From: Tellurirhabdus bombi
GTDB taxonomy: Bacteria; Bacteroidota; Bacteroidia; Cytophagales; Spirosomataceae
NCBI RefSeq assembly: GCF_021484805.1
Contig: NZ_CP090557.1
Span: forward strand, 3,050,001 to 3,114,000
Length of the DNA stretch: 64,000 bases
Direction: 5' to 3'
A program made the position numbers and the translations under genes. Position 1 is the stretch's first letter. Every line of letters starts with the position of its first letter. Positions 51,429 through 60,453 of this stretch are shown piece by piece. The notes under the pieces are model-generated. The model saw only the letters and a list, made by a program, of their open reading frames with translations. It was not told where the DNA came from and did not search any database.

Positions 51429-51470
51429 GGCCGTGGCCATTCCCGAGTTTATAAGGGAATGGCCACGGCC
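51429..51470 (-). terminator. terminator of the SusC/SusD operon
   Basis: GGCCGTGGCCATTCCC (51429-51444) and its exact complement (51455-51470): 16-bp stem, 10-base loop, followed leftward by TTTTTACG. It lies 30 bases after the susD stop. Confidence 0.9.
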
Positions 51471-51500
51471 AGCATAAAATCCTTTTTTAAAATACAGGCG

Positions 51501-53201
51501 TTAATAACCCGAATTCTGCGCAAACACAGACTTGCCACTAGCGTCTTTGGCACTGCGGTCGATCTGCGTTTGGGGAATCGGACGCAACACGTGGAAATTC
51601 TGAATGTTGGCGGCCTGCGCGTTGTATTTTTTCACCCGCTCAATCAGCAAATTCCACCGTTTCAGGTCCAACCAGCGCGTTTGTTCGCCGGCCAACTCAC
51701 GGGCGCGTTCCTCAATGATCAGTTCAAACGTCATGTCTTTCGCCGCAATCAACATGGCATCTTTTTTACCGGGCCAACCCGCCCGGTAGCGCACCGCATT
51801 GATGGCCGTAACGGCATCCGCTACATTTCCTGACTGTAGCGACGCTTCAGCTAACATCAAGTACACATCTGCCAACCGGAATACGAAGAAGTCACGGCTA
51901 CCCGGTTCGTACGTTAAGTCAGGGCGTTTTGTATCAAAGAACTTCATCAGCGTTGGGAACAGGGCTTCACTGTACTGGCTAGGCACCAACACCTGATACT
52001 TTTTAGCGGCCCGTTGCGCTTTTGTCCACTCGACGCCCGGAATGAAAATGGCCGTGTCACCAGCGGCAAACGTTACCTTCGTTTTTGAATCATCGAACGA
52101 AGCCGCGTTAAGGTTCGTACCCGGGTTATTGCTCAGCCAGGTATCACGGAACGTTTTTTTGTACCGAGAGTCATTGACCCGATCCGCAAAAACGGTGTTA
52201 ATCAGGTAAGTCGTTGGGCGTAACCGCTTGAAAGGACGACCGTAAAAAACGTCCCGCTTCATGCCCGGCTGAACATCGTACTGCATCCCAAAAAAGAGGT
52301 GAAGGTTATTGCCCCCGTTGGCGGCGGCTATGTTGTTCGTCAGGTTCGACAAGGGATCTGACGAGTACTGCACCGCAAACACAATTTCGCTGTTTACCTG
52401 ATTATTTTCGTCGAATACGCTGGCAAAATCATCGAGTAGTTTGTACCCGTAAGCCGTCGTTACTGTCTTACACAACGCTGCGGCCTTGGTAAAATCATCC
52501 GCTGCTTTGGACGATGAATAAGCCTTCACCAGGTATACTTTGGCTAGCAGCGTTTCAGCAGCGGGTTTTGTCGCGCGGCCATAATCGGCAGATTGTGCTT
52601 TGGCTTCCAGATCAGGAATGGCCTCCGTAAGGTCCTTGATGATCGCCGCATACATTTCCGCATCTGTAGCCCGCTTCGTTTCCTTGGTTGGTACCAGGGT
52701 TTCGGTGAGCCGCAGATCGACACCACCCCACTGCATGAAGAGGAGATAATAATAATGAGCTCTCAAAAACTTCGCTTCGGCAACCCGAATTTTCTTCGTT
52801 GCGTCGGTAACTCCGGTTACATTGGCCGCCCGATCGATGATGGCATTGCAGGTGTTGATGCCTTTATAAAGTTCATCCCAGGTGTTGCCCAAATAATCGA
52901 CTGTTGGGTTCAGCTGACCATCATAGAAGTGAAAGCCTTTGTAGCCTCCATCCGCGCCGGTTGCGTAAATATCCGTCCCAAACTCCGACATGGTCAAACC
53001 CTGCTGGGTAGCGTAATAGTATCGGAGGGTAGAATAAGCCGCTTTCACGGCGTCGTCAAAACCCTTGGTGGTATTGATGTAATCGTTACCAATTCCCGAC
53101 ACAATTTCTTCATCCAGAACGTCTTTGCACGACTGGCTCAGCAGCAGCATAGCCGCTAGGCCAACAATTTTCACTGACTTATATATCGTATTGATTCTCA
53201 T
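51501..53201 (-). CDS. SusD/RagB family nutrient-binding outer-membrane lipoprotein
   Basis: A 566-residue lipoprotein: signal peptide with Cys in LLLSQSC (about residue 26). KDVLDEEIVSG, TTKGFDDAVKAAYSTLRYYYATQQGLTMSEFGTDIY, ATKKIRVAEAKFLRAHYYYLLFMQWGGVDLRLTE (the conserved AEAxFLRAxxYxxL motif) and the C-terminal DFFVFRLADVYLMLAEA / INAVRYRAGWPG are the RagB/SusD TPR-like and SusD-like regions. It caps the partner SusC channel and binds an oligosaccharide or peptide. No degradative enzyme is adjacent, so the substrate cannot be inferred. It is the second gene of the operon, 45 bases after susC. Confidence 0.95.
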   Translation of the reverse strand: MRINTIYKSVKIVGLAAMLLLSQSCKDVLDEEIVSGIGNDYINTTKGFDDAVKAAYSTLRYYYATQQGLTMSEFGTDIYATGADGGYKGFHFYDGQLNPTVDYLGNTWDELYKGINTCNAIIDRAANVTGVTDATKKIRVAEAKFLRAHYYYLLFMQWGGVDLRLTETLVPTKETKRATDAEMYAAIIKDLTEAIPDLEAKAQSADYGRATKPAAETLLAKVYLVKAYSSSKAADDFTKAAALCKTVTTAYGYKLLDDFASVFDENNQVNSEIVFAVQYSSDPLSNLTNNIAAANGGNNLHLFFGMQYDVQPGMKRDVFYGRPFKRLRPTTYLINTVFADRVNDSRYKKTFRDTWLSNNPGTNLNAASFDDSKTKVTFAAGDTAIFIPGVEWTKAQRAAKKYQVLVPSQYSEALFPTLMKFFDTKRPDLTYEPGSRDFFVFRLADVYLMLAEASLQSGNVADAVTAINAVRYRAGWPGKKDAMLIAAKDMTFELIIEERARELAGEQTRWLDLKRWNLLIERVKKYNAQAANIQNFHVLRPIPQTQIDRSAKDASGKSVFAQNSGY

Positions 53202-53246
53202 TGCTTTTAATGGCTAAAACGTATTTTTTCAACTTCGTTTTTCAGA

Positions 53247-56200
53247 TTAGAAACGGACATTCAGACCGAACGTGGTGACTGACGTAGCCGGTACGATACC
53301 CGTTTCGCTCAGGGCCAGCCCCGTTGTTTCCGGGTCAACACCGTTGTATTTGCTCCGGTATTCTGACCAGATGAAAGGCTGCTGAATGCTGGCATATAAC
53401 CGCAGAGATTCCATTCTTAGCTTTTTAGCGAACGTAGGACTGAAGGTATAGCCGAAATTGATGTTACGAAGTTTAACGAAAGTTCCGTCAAAATACGATA
53501 TGGTGGAATTATACACCGGAAATTCCTGGTTGCTCTTAGGCCGTGGGAATTCATTGGTTGGATTGTTTTCAGTCCAGTAATCTACCTTGATTTGCTGGTA
53601 CCGACCTGCCAGGGCGTTCCGGTTGCGGTGGAAATCGCTCCGGATCAGGTTACCAAAGCGACCGTAGAAAAAGAAGGACAGATCGAATCCTTTGAACGAT
53701 AAGCGGTTGGTAATACCGGCGCTGAAGTCAGGCACATCCGAGCCGATAATAACCCGGTCGTCGGCGTTGATCCGGTTATCGTTGTTGGTGTCCTGAATTT
53801 TAATCTGGCCCACTTCGCTGGCATACGATTTGGCTTTGTCAGCTTCGTCTTTCTGCCAGATACCCACCTTTTTGTAATCAAAAACCGTGCTCAGCGGACG
53901 ACCAATAAACCAACCGTTCCCGATGTCATCGACTTTACCATTGTACAAAGACACAATGGCCTCCGTATTCTTCATAAACGTAAAATCAGTAGACCATTTA
54001 AAGCCGGAAGGTGAGTTGATGTTTACAGTGGTGAAGCCTAGTTCGATACCCCGGTTGCGGGTTTCGCCCACATTACGCGTCACCGAATTAAATCCGACTG
54101 AACCGGGTAGCTGATCCGCCAGAAGCAGAGCTGTTGTGTTAGTTTGGTATAATTCGAGCGAACCTTGCAGACGGCCTCTCCATAAACTGAAATCAAGCCC
54201 GAAGTTAAGCGTTGCCGACGTTTCCCAGCGTAGGTCAGGGTTACCGATGGTATTAGGACGGTAACCAAAAGCCGACGTGTTGCCCCAGGCGTATGCAGTC
54301 CGGCTCAACAGTCCCTGAGTCTGGTAAGGAGCAACCGCCTGGTTACCTACAATACCATATCCAGCCCGGAGTTTCAACAGATCGATCCAGGTTGTGTTTT
54401 TCAGGAAAGGTTCGTTGCTGATATTCCAGCCCAGCGCTACTCCCGGGAAGTTACCGTACTTGGTGTTTTGTCCAAATCGGCTCGAACCGTCGCGGCGAAT
54501 TGTGGCCGTGAGCAGGTATTTATCGTTGAAATCGTAATTAACCCGAGCCATGTACGAATTTATCGTCCATTGAATCAGTTCACTGGCAGTAGCCTGAACC
54601 GAGCTGGCCGCTCCTAAGTTATAAAACTCCTGAGACTCAGCAGGAACGCCCTGAACGTCTGTCCGGTAACGCTCGTAATTATCGCGCTGGATCGAGTGTA
54701 GCAACGTCACGTTCAGGTTGTGCTTGCCATTGAACGTTTTGGTATAATTGACAATGTTCTCCAGCGTCCAGTTAAAACTAAATCGGTTTTCATTAAAAGC
54801 CTGTGGATCACCCCCTTTTCGGGCATTGGTTTGAGCGCCAATAAAGCGTCCCCAGCGAGCCAGCGTGAAATCAGGACCGAAGTTAACCCGGTATTTTAGG
54901 CCGTCCAAAATCTTGGCTTCGGCGTAGATACTGTTGAAAATCCGGTACTTTTTGGTTTCGTCAATTTGGGCACCCGGAACAATTTCAGCCAGTGGGTTAG
55001 TCAGCAGCGCGTCGTTGGTTGGCGAGAAAATCACCTTTCCGTTATCATCATACGGAGCAGCCAGCGGGTTTTGCTGAATGGTGAACTGATACGGGTTGAG
55101 GTTTTCGCCATTCCGAAGGCTATACATCATATACGATGAAACCCCTACTTTCAAAACCTTATTGACCTGGTGGTCGATATTGGCCCGCAGTGAGTACCGG
55201 GTATAATCCAGCCCCGCCGAAATACCTTTGTCTTTAAAGTAACCAGCCGAAATATAAAATTGAGTCCGGTCGCTACCCCCCTGAATACCAATGGAGTGGT
55301 TTTGCATTGAGCCATTTTTCAGGATCAAATCCTGCCAATCCGTGCTGGTGCCGTTGGCAATCCCTTTGGCTACGGCCGGGTCACCGCCCAGGACGGCTAC
55401 TTTCGAGTCGGCATAGGCATCGACAACGCCCGTCGGAACCGGATTACCGTTGGCATCTTTATACCCACCCGTAGCTCTGTATGACTCCCGAACAAATTCG
55501 GCAAATTCTGCTCCATTAAATAGTTCGAGTTTATCCAGTGGTTTAGAAACCCCAACGTAGGCATCATACGATACGGTTGTTTTTCCTTTCTGACCACCTC
55601 GTTTTGTGGTAATCAGCACTACACCATTGGCACCCCGAGCGCCATAAATAGCAGTAGCGGTGGCATCTTTCAAGACTTCCATCGAGGCCACATCGCTAGG
55701 GTTCATGTCTTCATACCCAGCCGAAAGCGGAATTCCATCGACCACATAAAGCGGGTCGTTGCTGGCGCTGAACGAGCGGCGGCCCCGAATTCGAATGGTA
55801 GGCACGGTGCCGGGTTTGGAGCCCGTTTGTGTTACGTCGACCCCGGCAGCCCGCCCCTGAAGGGCCTGTCCCAGGTTCGTAATGGGCATTTCCTGAATTT
55901 CTTTGGCGGTGACCTGCGTAATAGCACCGGTCAGCTGGCTTTTTTTCTGGGTACCATAGCCAACGACGACAACTTCGTTCAGCGTTTTCTGGTCTGCATC
56001 CAGTATAATGTCAATGGTGGATTGATTGCCAACGACCATTTCTTTGGCCGTGAAGCCTACCGCTGAAAAAACAAGTACCGAATTATTATCGGGAACAGCC
56101 AAACGGTAACGCCCTTCTGCGTCGGTTGTCGTTCCACGGGTAGTTCCTTTGATTGCCACATTGACGCCAGGCAGCGGGGTGTTATCTTCTGAGGACAGAA

Positions 56201-56366
56201 TACGACCACTGACGGTACGTTCCTGCGCCAATATGCCCGCGATCGCTCCCGAAGCCAGTGGCTTTCTAGGGGCCAGAGCAGCAGCTTCGTTTCCGAAGGC
56301 CACCATCATCGCCATTCCCAACGCGATAGGGAAGGAATGACGAGAAATAGAAGAAATGTTACTCAT
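53247..56366 (-). CDS. SusC/RagA family TonB-linked outer-membrane protein
   Basis: A 1039-residue receptor. Residues 1-about 45 form a long signal region; about 50-125 the carboxypeptidase-like domain (TVSGRILSSEDNTPLPGVNVAIKGTTRGTTTDAEGRY). The SusC signature is plain: VVVVGYGTQKKSQLTGAITQV, LGQALQGRAAGVDVTQ and the plug motif IRIRGRRSFSASNDPLYVVDGIPL, IYGARGANGVVLITTKRG. The barrel follows to the C terminus. It imports the ligand caught by the SusD protein, driven by TonB. First gene of the pair; an 880-base non-coding region lies upstream, in which I could not find a clear TAnnTTTG promoter. Confidence 0.95.
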   Translation of the reverse strand: MSNISSISRHSFPIALGMAMMVAFGNEAAALAPRKPLASGAIAGILAQERTVSGRILSSEDNTPLPGVNVAIKGTTRGTTTDAEGRYRLAVPDNNSVLVFSAVGFTAKEMVVGNQSTIDIILDADQKTLNEVVVVGYGTQKKSQLTGAITQVTAKEIQEMPITNLGQALQGRAAGVDVTQTGSKPGTVPTIRIRGRRSFSASNDPLYVVDGIPLSAGYEDMNPSDVASMEVLKDATATAIYGARGANGVVLITTKRGGQKGKTTVSYDAYVGVSKPLDKLELFNGAEFAEFVRESYRATGGYKDANGNPVPTGVVDAYADSKVAVLGGDPAVAKGIANGTSTDWQDLILKNGSMQNHSIGIQGGSDRTQFYISAGYFKDKGISAGLDYTRYSLRANIDHQVNKVLKVGVSSYMMYSLRNGENLNPYQFTIQQNPLAAPYDDNGKVIFSPTNDALLTNPLAEIVPGAQIDETKKYRIFNSIYAEAKILDGLKYRVNFGPDFTLARWGRFIGAQTNARKGGDPQAFNENRFSFNWTLENIVNYTKTFNGKHNLNVTLLHSIQRDNYERYRTDVQGVPAESQEFYNLGAASSVQATASELIQWTINSYMARVNYDFNDKYLLTATIRRDGSSRFGQNTKYGNFPGVALGWNISNEPFLKNTTWIDLLKLRAGYGIVGNQAVAPYQTQGLLSRTAYAWGNTSAFGYRPNTIGNPDLRWETSATLNFGLDFSLWRGRLQGSLELYQTNTTALLLADQLPGSVGFNSVTRNVGETRNRGIELGFTTVNINSPSGFKWSTDFTFMKNTEAIVSLYNGKVDDIGNGWFIGRPLSTVFDYKKVGIWQKDEADKAKSYASEVGQIKIQDTNNDNRINADDRVIIGSDVPDFSAGITNRLSFKGFDLSFFFYGRFGNLIRSDFHRNRNALAGRYQQIKVDYWTENNPTNEFPRPKSNQEFPVYNSTISYFDGTFVKLRNINFGYTFSPTFAKKLRMESLRLYASIQQPFIWSEYRSKYNGVDPETTGLALSETGIVPATSVTTFGLNVRF

Positions 56367-57211
56367 ACAGTAAAGATTAAGGAATCTGGTTGGTAATTGA
56401 GGTACTGTTGTAGGGCAATCAGTTGGTAAACTGAACTCAGGGTTTCAGTTTCGGGGCGGCTAGCAGCAGAGCCTTATTCGGTAGTAATTACAGACGAATA
56501 AAAAGCAGGTAGAATCCTCTAAAATGGGCTATTAAGCGGTTAAAAATGCCCAATGCGGTATATTTTAAGTATTTGTCGCATAATTGTTCGGTTAAGGGTA
56601 GAGGAATAGATTTGGTTTAATTTAGGGCTGAATATAAATAAACTTTTAATAGTCTGACTAGTACTTCGACTAAAACCATTTTTTACAAAATAAGTACAAT
56701 TTTTTAATTAAGTATTTGTACTTAATCGCTTTTTAATCTTCCATTAAATGGATTGAGTGTTTTATTGGTTTATTCTTCAGATATCAGCTATCGTTAGCGT
56801 ATACCTTCCAGCGAGAAAATGCTCAAGTATCTGGAGATTCCGAAAAGTGTTGTAGTTAGAAAAGGGAGGGAGTATATCAGCGCCAGCGTCCAAGTCTAGA
56901 CATGCATGGAGGTTTTACTGTAAGTATGTCTAAAAGCCAGCTTAAAGAGGAAACAAGCCAATAAATATAACCTAGGCGAATACAGGGTGCTCGTTTGTTT
57001 TACCTAAAACTCACCCAGTAGAACCATTATGGGCGCGAGCAAATCAACGGGTCAGGCCCAGAGGGCTAGCATTGGTAAGGTCCCTTGAAATAACAATGCT
57101 GAAATAGAAGAGATAGAAGAAGAGTATATAGGTGCTAACTGGCGATAGCTCATTAGCTCAGTAGTTAATTCTCTGAGTGCGTTAAGTGACCCGAGAGTAC
57201 ATATTAAACGA
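56367..57211. other. long non-coding region upstream of susC
   Basis: About 845 bases with no supportable gene. It should contain the susC promoter; the best partial match read leftward is TTATTTTG (complement at 56686-56693), with no good -33. A tRNA-like D-arm phrase at 57146-57175 does not continue into a tRNA. No repeats. Confidence 0.55.
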
Positions 57212-57246
57212 AAAAAGCCCCAAAACAGCGTGTTTTGAGGCTTTTT
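57212..57246 (-). terminator. terminator after tRNA-Ser
   Basis: AAAAAGCC-C-CAAAACA (57212-57227) pairs with TGTTTTG-A-GGCTTTTT (57231-57246), one C/A mismatch, loop GCG, T-run when read leftward; it begins just beyond the tRNA 3' end. Confidence 0.85.
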
Positions 57247-57247
57247 G

Positions 57248-57332
57248 CAGAGGGAGAGGGATTCGAACCCCCGGACCTGTAACAGTCAACAGTTTTCAAG
57301 ACTGCCGCGATCGACCACTCCGCCATCCCTCT
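57248..57332 (-). tRNA. tRNA-Ser (anticodon TGA)
   Basis: Read leftward: 7-bp acceptor stem AGAGGGA / TCCCTCT with discriminator G, D-arm with GAGTGGTCGATCGC, anticodon loop CTTGAAA (anticodon TGA, reading UCA/UCG and related), a long variable arm as expected for serine, and a T-arm with TTCGAAT. About 85 bases; CCA is not encoded. Confidence 0.95.
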
Positions 57333-57700
57333 TTAAAGTCGAAATTTGTGGCACAAAGGTAAGACGTTTTAAGCTTGTTGTCAAGGCCTATGTGCGATCT
57401 AGGTAAATAAATTTATGCAAAAAAAAGTGTTCTCACACGTAATCAGGGACTTAATGCCGTAAAAAAAACGACCCGTCGGTAAAGCCAGCGGGTTGTCCTG
57501 TAAATTCTATCGACATCTTGAATTCCAACCGTCACGTTCACTTTCTAGCGCACAATGGCTGGTAAATTCAGAGGCAAAGATACAACTATGTTTATTAATT
57601 TTTTTTAATAATCCGCCAAACATTTGGCCTGTCAGCCGCTTTTAAGTAGATCAATCTTTGCTAAAACCTCATTTTTAACCTTTTATCTAAGCAAGAAAAT
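57333..57700. other. intergenic region between tRNA-Ser and pterin dehydratase
   Basis: About 368 bases with no gene. A hairpin ACGACCCG (57468-57475) / CGGGTTGT (57489-57496) follows an A-run; its role is unknown. Confidence 0.5.
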
Positions 57701-57934
57701 ATGTGGAAGGAAATAGACCATAAGCTTGTTCGGCAATTCGAGTTCGCAGATTTCAGTGAAGCCTTCGCGTTTATGACGCAGGTTGCTTTCCTGGCCGAAA
57801 AAATGGACCATCACCCCGACTGGAGAAATGTTTACAATAAAGTGACAATTGAACTAACTACTCACGACGCCGGAAATTTGGTGACGGAAAAGGACCATAC
57901 GCTCGCCGCAGCCATCAATAAATTAGTGAAATAA
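57701..57934 (+). CDS. 4a-hydroxytetrahydrobiopterin dehydratase (pterin-4a-carbinolamine dehydratase)
   Basis: A 77-residue protein of the PCD/DCoH family: [51 protein letters not shown] contains the [E/D]KxxHHPxW motif with the catalytic His residues and the THDAGxLTxxD element. It dehydrates 4a-hydroxy-tetrahydropterin to recycle the cofactor of aromatic amino acid hydroxylases. It is shorter than the usual 95-110 residues because the N-terminal helix is reduced, which is common in this phylum. Monocistronic. Confidence 0.92.
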   Translation: MWKEIDHKLVRQFEFADFSEAFAFMTQVAFLAEKMDHHPDWRNVYNKVTIELTTHDAGNLVTEKDHTLAAAINKLVK

Positions 57935-58127
57935 GAATAAGCGAGGCATGTGGAAGACTAGTGCTTCAATGTCCACTTAGGTCGTATTTGAGGGGTTTTT
58001 TGGCCATTACCTCAATTAATCCAACTTTCCCTCGGTAATAGCACGTTTTAAAATCCAAAGGTCTGAGAAGCTCGTTCATATCGATACCTGTCCGACGGTC
58101 GGATGGAAGTCAAATAATAAACACTTT

Positions 58128-58868
58128 ATGAGCAATTTTTTCAGCTCTTCTGCTAAAAAAGCCGAGAAGACCGAGCTCACCCTGGAGCCAGTCGGTCGTC
58201 GTTTGTTTCTGCGTATGGCCGGAGCGGCGGCCGTTACCTCTAGCCTTTTGGTAGCGGGCTGTAGCAAAGATCCCCTCACGGGTGAGGCTACTACTGTTGG
58301 CGGGGCTCGTTTGGCTGCTTCCGTTGATCTAGGTTCAGGTGATGTGGGTATTCTTAACTACGCCTACGCTCTCGAACAACTCGAAGCGGCTTTCTACGAC
58401 ATGGTGGTGAAAAACCCGTACAACGGCATGTCTTCTGATGAGATGAAGATTCTTAAGAGCATTCGGGATCACGAAGTAGCTCACCGGGAGTTCTTCAAAG
58501 CCGCCTTGGGTGGAGCCGCTATTCCAGGTCTGGAAGTAGACTTTAGCTCGGTTCGTTTCAACGACCGTATTAGCGTATTAACTACAGCTCGGGCTTTTGA
58601 AGATTTGGGTGTAGGTGCATATAACGGGGCTGGTAAGTACATCATGACACCAGAATACCTGGTGTTGGCGGGTAAAATTGTATCGGTAGAGGCGCGTCAC
58701 GCGAGTGTGATTCGTTACATGCTAGATATGAACACGGGTCACTTTGCTGGCACGGATGTGGTGGATGGCAATGGTCTGGACCGGGCTTATGAGCCAAATT
58801 ACGTATTGCCAATTGCTCAGAAGTACGTCAAAACGACCATCACTGCAAACAGTCTCATCACTACCTAA
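58128..58868 (+). CDS. exported ferritin-like domain protein (Tat signal, lipoprotein)
   Basis: A 246-residue protein. The N-terminal 43 residues hold a twin-arginine motif (GRRLFLRMAGAAAV) and then SLLVAGC, a lipobox, so it is probably exported folded and lipid-anchored. The body is a four-helix ferritin-like bundle: GILNYAYALEQLEAAFYDMVV, LKSIRDHEVAHREFFKAAL, LVLAGKIVSVEARHASVIRYML, supplying Glu and ExxH residues for a di-metal site. Iron or manganese chemistry in the periplasm is a guess. The next gene is its paralogue, 12 bases downstream. Confidence 0.85.
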   Translation: MSNFFSSSAKKAEKTELTLEPVGRRLFLRMAGAAAVTSSLLVAGCSKDPLTGEATTVGGARLAASVDLGSGDVGILNYAYALEQLEAAFYDMVVKNPYNGMSSDEMKILKSIRDHEVAHREFFKAALGGAAIPGLEVDFSSVRFNDRISVLTTARAFEDLGVGAYNGAGKYIMTPEYLVLAGKIVSVEARHASVIRYMLDMNTGHFAGTDVVDGNGLDRAYEPNYVLPIAQKYVKTTITANSLITT

Positions 58869-58880
58869 TCGCCACCCTTT

Positions 58881-59669
58881 ATGTTACTGCAAAATATTTT
58901 TTCTGAAATCGAGCAGCTCGATCCTGAAGTATACGAGCGTTTGAACTCGCGCCGGAACATGTTCCGTTTTGGAGCTAAAGTGGCTGCTGCCGCTGTTCCG
59001 ATGGCTTTTGGTGCTTCACTGAAAAGTGCCTATGGTCAGGGTACATCTGGTATCGTTGACGTCTTGAACTTTGCCCTTACGCTGGAATATCTTGAGCGGG
59101 ATTTCTATTACCGGGGACTTGAGACCGTAATTCCAGGTGCTCAGCGGATCGCTTTCCACGAAATCTGGATGCACGAAAACGCACACGTAAACTTCCTGCG
59201 CTCGGCAATCACCTCATTGGGTGGTACGCCTGTGAGCAATCTGAAGTTCGACTTCACAGCGAAAGGTGCTTTCCCAACGGTATTCAGCAACTTCGAAGTC
59301 TTCAAAACGGTTTCACAAGCGTTTGAAGATACAGGTGTTCGCGCTTACAAAGGCCAGGCTGGTAACCTAATGTCTGCTAAGCCTATTCTACAGGCAGCGC
59401 TGCAAATCCACTCGGTAGAAGCGCGCCACGCGGCGGCGATCCGGAAGATGCGTAATGTTTCTCCTTGGGTTAGCTTTGCGGATGGCGAAGGCGCACCAGC
59501 AGCCATTTATGCCGGTGAAAACATGTTGATTCAAGGTACGTCTAACCCAATCAACGTAAGCTCTGTATCAGTTGCTTTCGGGGTAGATGACAAAGCAGTT
59601 AGCGAATCATTCGATGAGCCACTGAGCAAAGAGCAGGTACTGGCTATCGTAACGCCGTTCCTGGCTTAA
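58881..59669 (+). CDS. exported ferritin-like domain protein (paralogue)
   Basis: A 262-residue protein of the same family: VDVLNFALTLEYLERDFYYRGLE, FHEIWMHENAHVNFLRSAI, and LQAALQIHSVEARHAAAIRKM carry the Glu/His ligands of a ferritin-like bundle. Its N terminus (MLLQNIFSEIEQLDPEVYERLNSRRNMFRFGAKVAAAAVP) has a leader-like Arg pair followed by a hydrophobic stretch, consistent with Tat export but without a lipobox Cys. The pair is typical of desiccation- or stress-related exported ferritin-like proteins of this phylum. One operon with the gene before it. Confidence 0.85.
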   Translation: MLLQNIFSEIEQLDPEVYERLNSRRNMFRFGAKVAAAAVPMAFGASLKSAYGQGTSGIVDVLNFALTLEYLERDFYYRGLETVIPGAQRIAFHEIWMHENAHVNFLRSAITSLGGTPVSNLKFDFTAKGAFPTVFSNFEVFKTVSQAFEDTGVRAYKGQAGNLMSAKPILQAALQIHSVEARHAAAIRKMRNVSPWVSFADGEGAPAAIYAGENMLIQGTSNPINVSSVSVAFGVDDKAVSESFDEPLSKEQVLAIVTPFLA

Positions 59670-59749
59670 GCAAAGTAATTGGTTGGCGAAAGCCTGACTA
59701 TTTATACGTCAAAGACGGTTTATTGATGTTATTTAAAGTTGTTTCCTTA

Positions 59750-59757
59750 TAACTTTG
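59750..59757 (+). promoter_or_regulatory. candidate -7 element of the rsmI operon
   Basis: TAACTTTG matches TAnnTTTG, 30 bases before the rsmI ATG; a possible TTG (59723-59725) is 24 bases upstream, slightly far. Confidence 0.35.
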
Positions 59758-59787
59758 AATCACATTGGTGAACCGTCTTCTGTTTTA

Positions 59788-60453
59788 ATGAAATTATACC
59801 TCGTTCCTACGCCCATCGGCAATCTCGAAGATATTACGTTGCGGGCAATCAATATTTTGAAAGAAGTAGATGCCGTGCTGGCGGAAGATACACGCACGTC
59901 GGGCGTGTTGATGAAGCACCTCGGTATTAGTAAACCGCTTCATAGCTACCACATTTTTAACGAACACCAGACTGTCCAACGCCTTGTTGCTCAACTGAAA
60001 GGGGGCAAAACCCTGGCGCTGATTTCTGATGCGGGCACGCCCTCCATTTCTGATCCGGGGTTTTTGCTGGTCCGCGAATGCATAAAGCAGGACATTCCGA
60101 TCGAGTGTTTGCCTGGTCCAACAGCCTTTGTACCCGCGCTGGTCAATTCCGGCCTTCCCGCCGACCGATTTACCTTTGAAGGTTTTCTGCCCCACAAAAA
60201 AGGGCGCCAGACCCGCCTGACCGAATTGGTGGGCGAAAGCCGGACCATGATTTTCTACGAATCCCCGCACCGTTTGCTGAAAACGCTCGAACAGTTTGCG
60301 GAATATTTTGGCCCCGACCGTCCGGCCAGCGTGAGCCGCGAGTTAACAAAGCTGTTCGAAGAAACAATTCGCGGTACGTTGCAGGAAATAATTACTTACT
60401 TTGCCGAAAAAACAATTAAAGGTGAAATTGTCATTGTTGTTCAGGGAAAATAG
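59788..60453 (+). CDS. rsmI: 16S rRNA (cytidine(1402)-2'-O)-methyltransferase
   Basis: A 221-residue tetrapyrrole-methylase-fold enzyme; ATG 59788 (MKLYLVPTPIGNLEDITLRA) gives the classical N terminus. EDTRTSGVLMKHL, ISDAGTPSISDPGFLLV, PGPTAFVPALVNSGLP and FYESPHRLLKTL are RsmI motifs. It methylates the ribose O2' of C1402 in 16S rRNA using S-adenosylmethionine. The short version lacks the C-terminal helical extension found in proteobacterial RsmI, as usual in this phylum. The next gene begins inside its 3' end. Confidence 0.95.
   Translation: MKLYLVPTPIGNLEDITLRAINILKEVDAVLAEDTRTSGVLMKHLGISKPLHSYHIFNEHQTVQRLVAQLKGGKTLALISDAGTPSISDPGFLLVRECIKQDIPIECLPGPTAFVPALVNSGLPADRFTFEGFLPHKKGRQTRLTELVGESRTMIFYESPHRLLKTLEQFAEYFGPDRPASVSRELTKLFEETIRGTLQEIITYFAEKTIKGEIVIVVQGK

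Noticed and set aside
57146-57200. Phrase resembling a tRNA D-arm (TTAGCTCAGTAGTTAAT)
   Set aside because: No anticodon arm, T-arm or acceptor stem follows at the right distance; probably chance.
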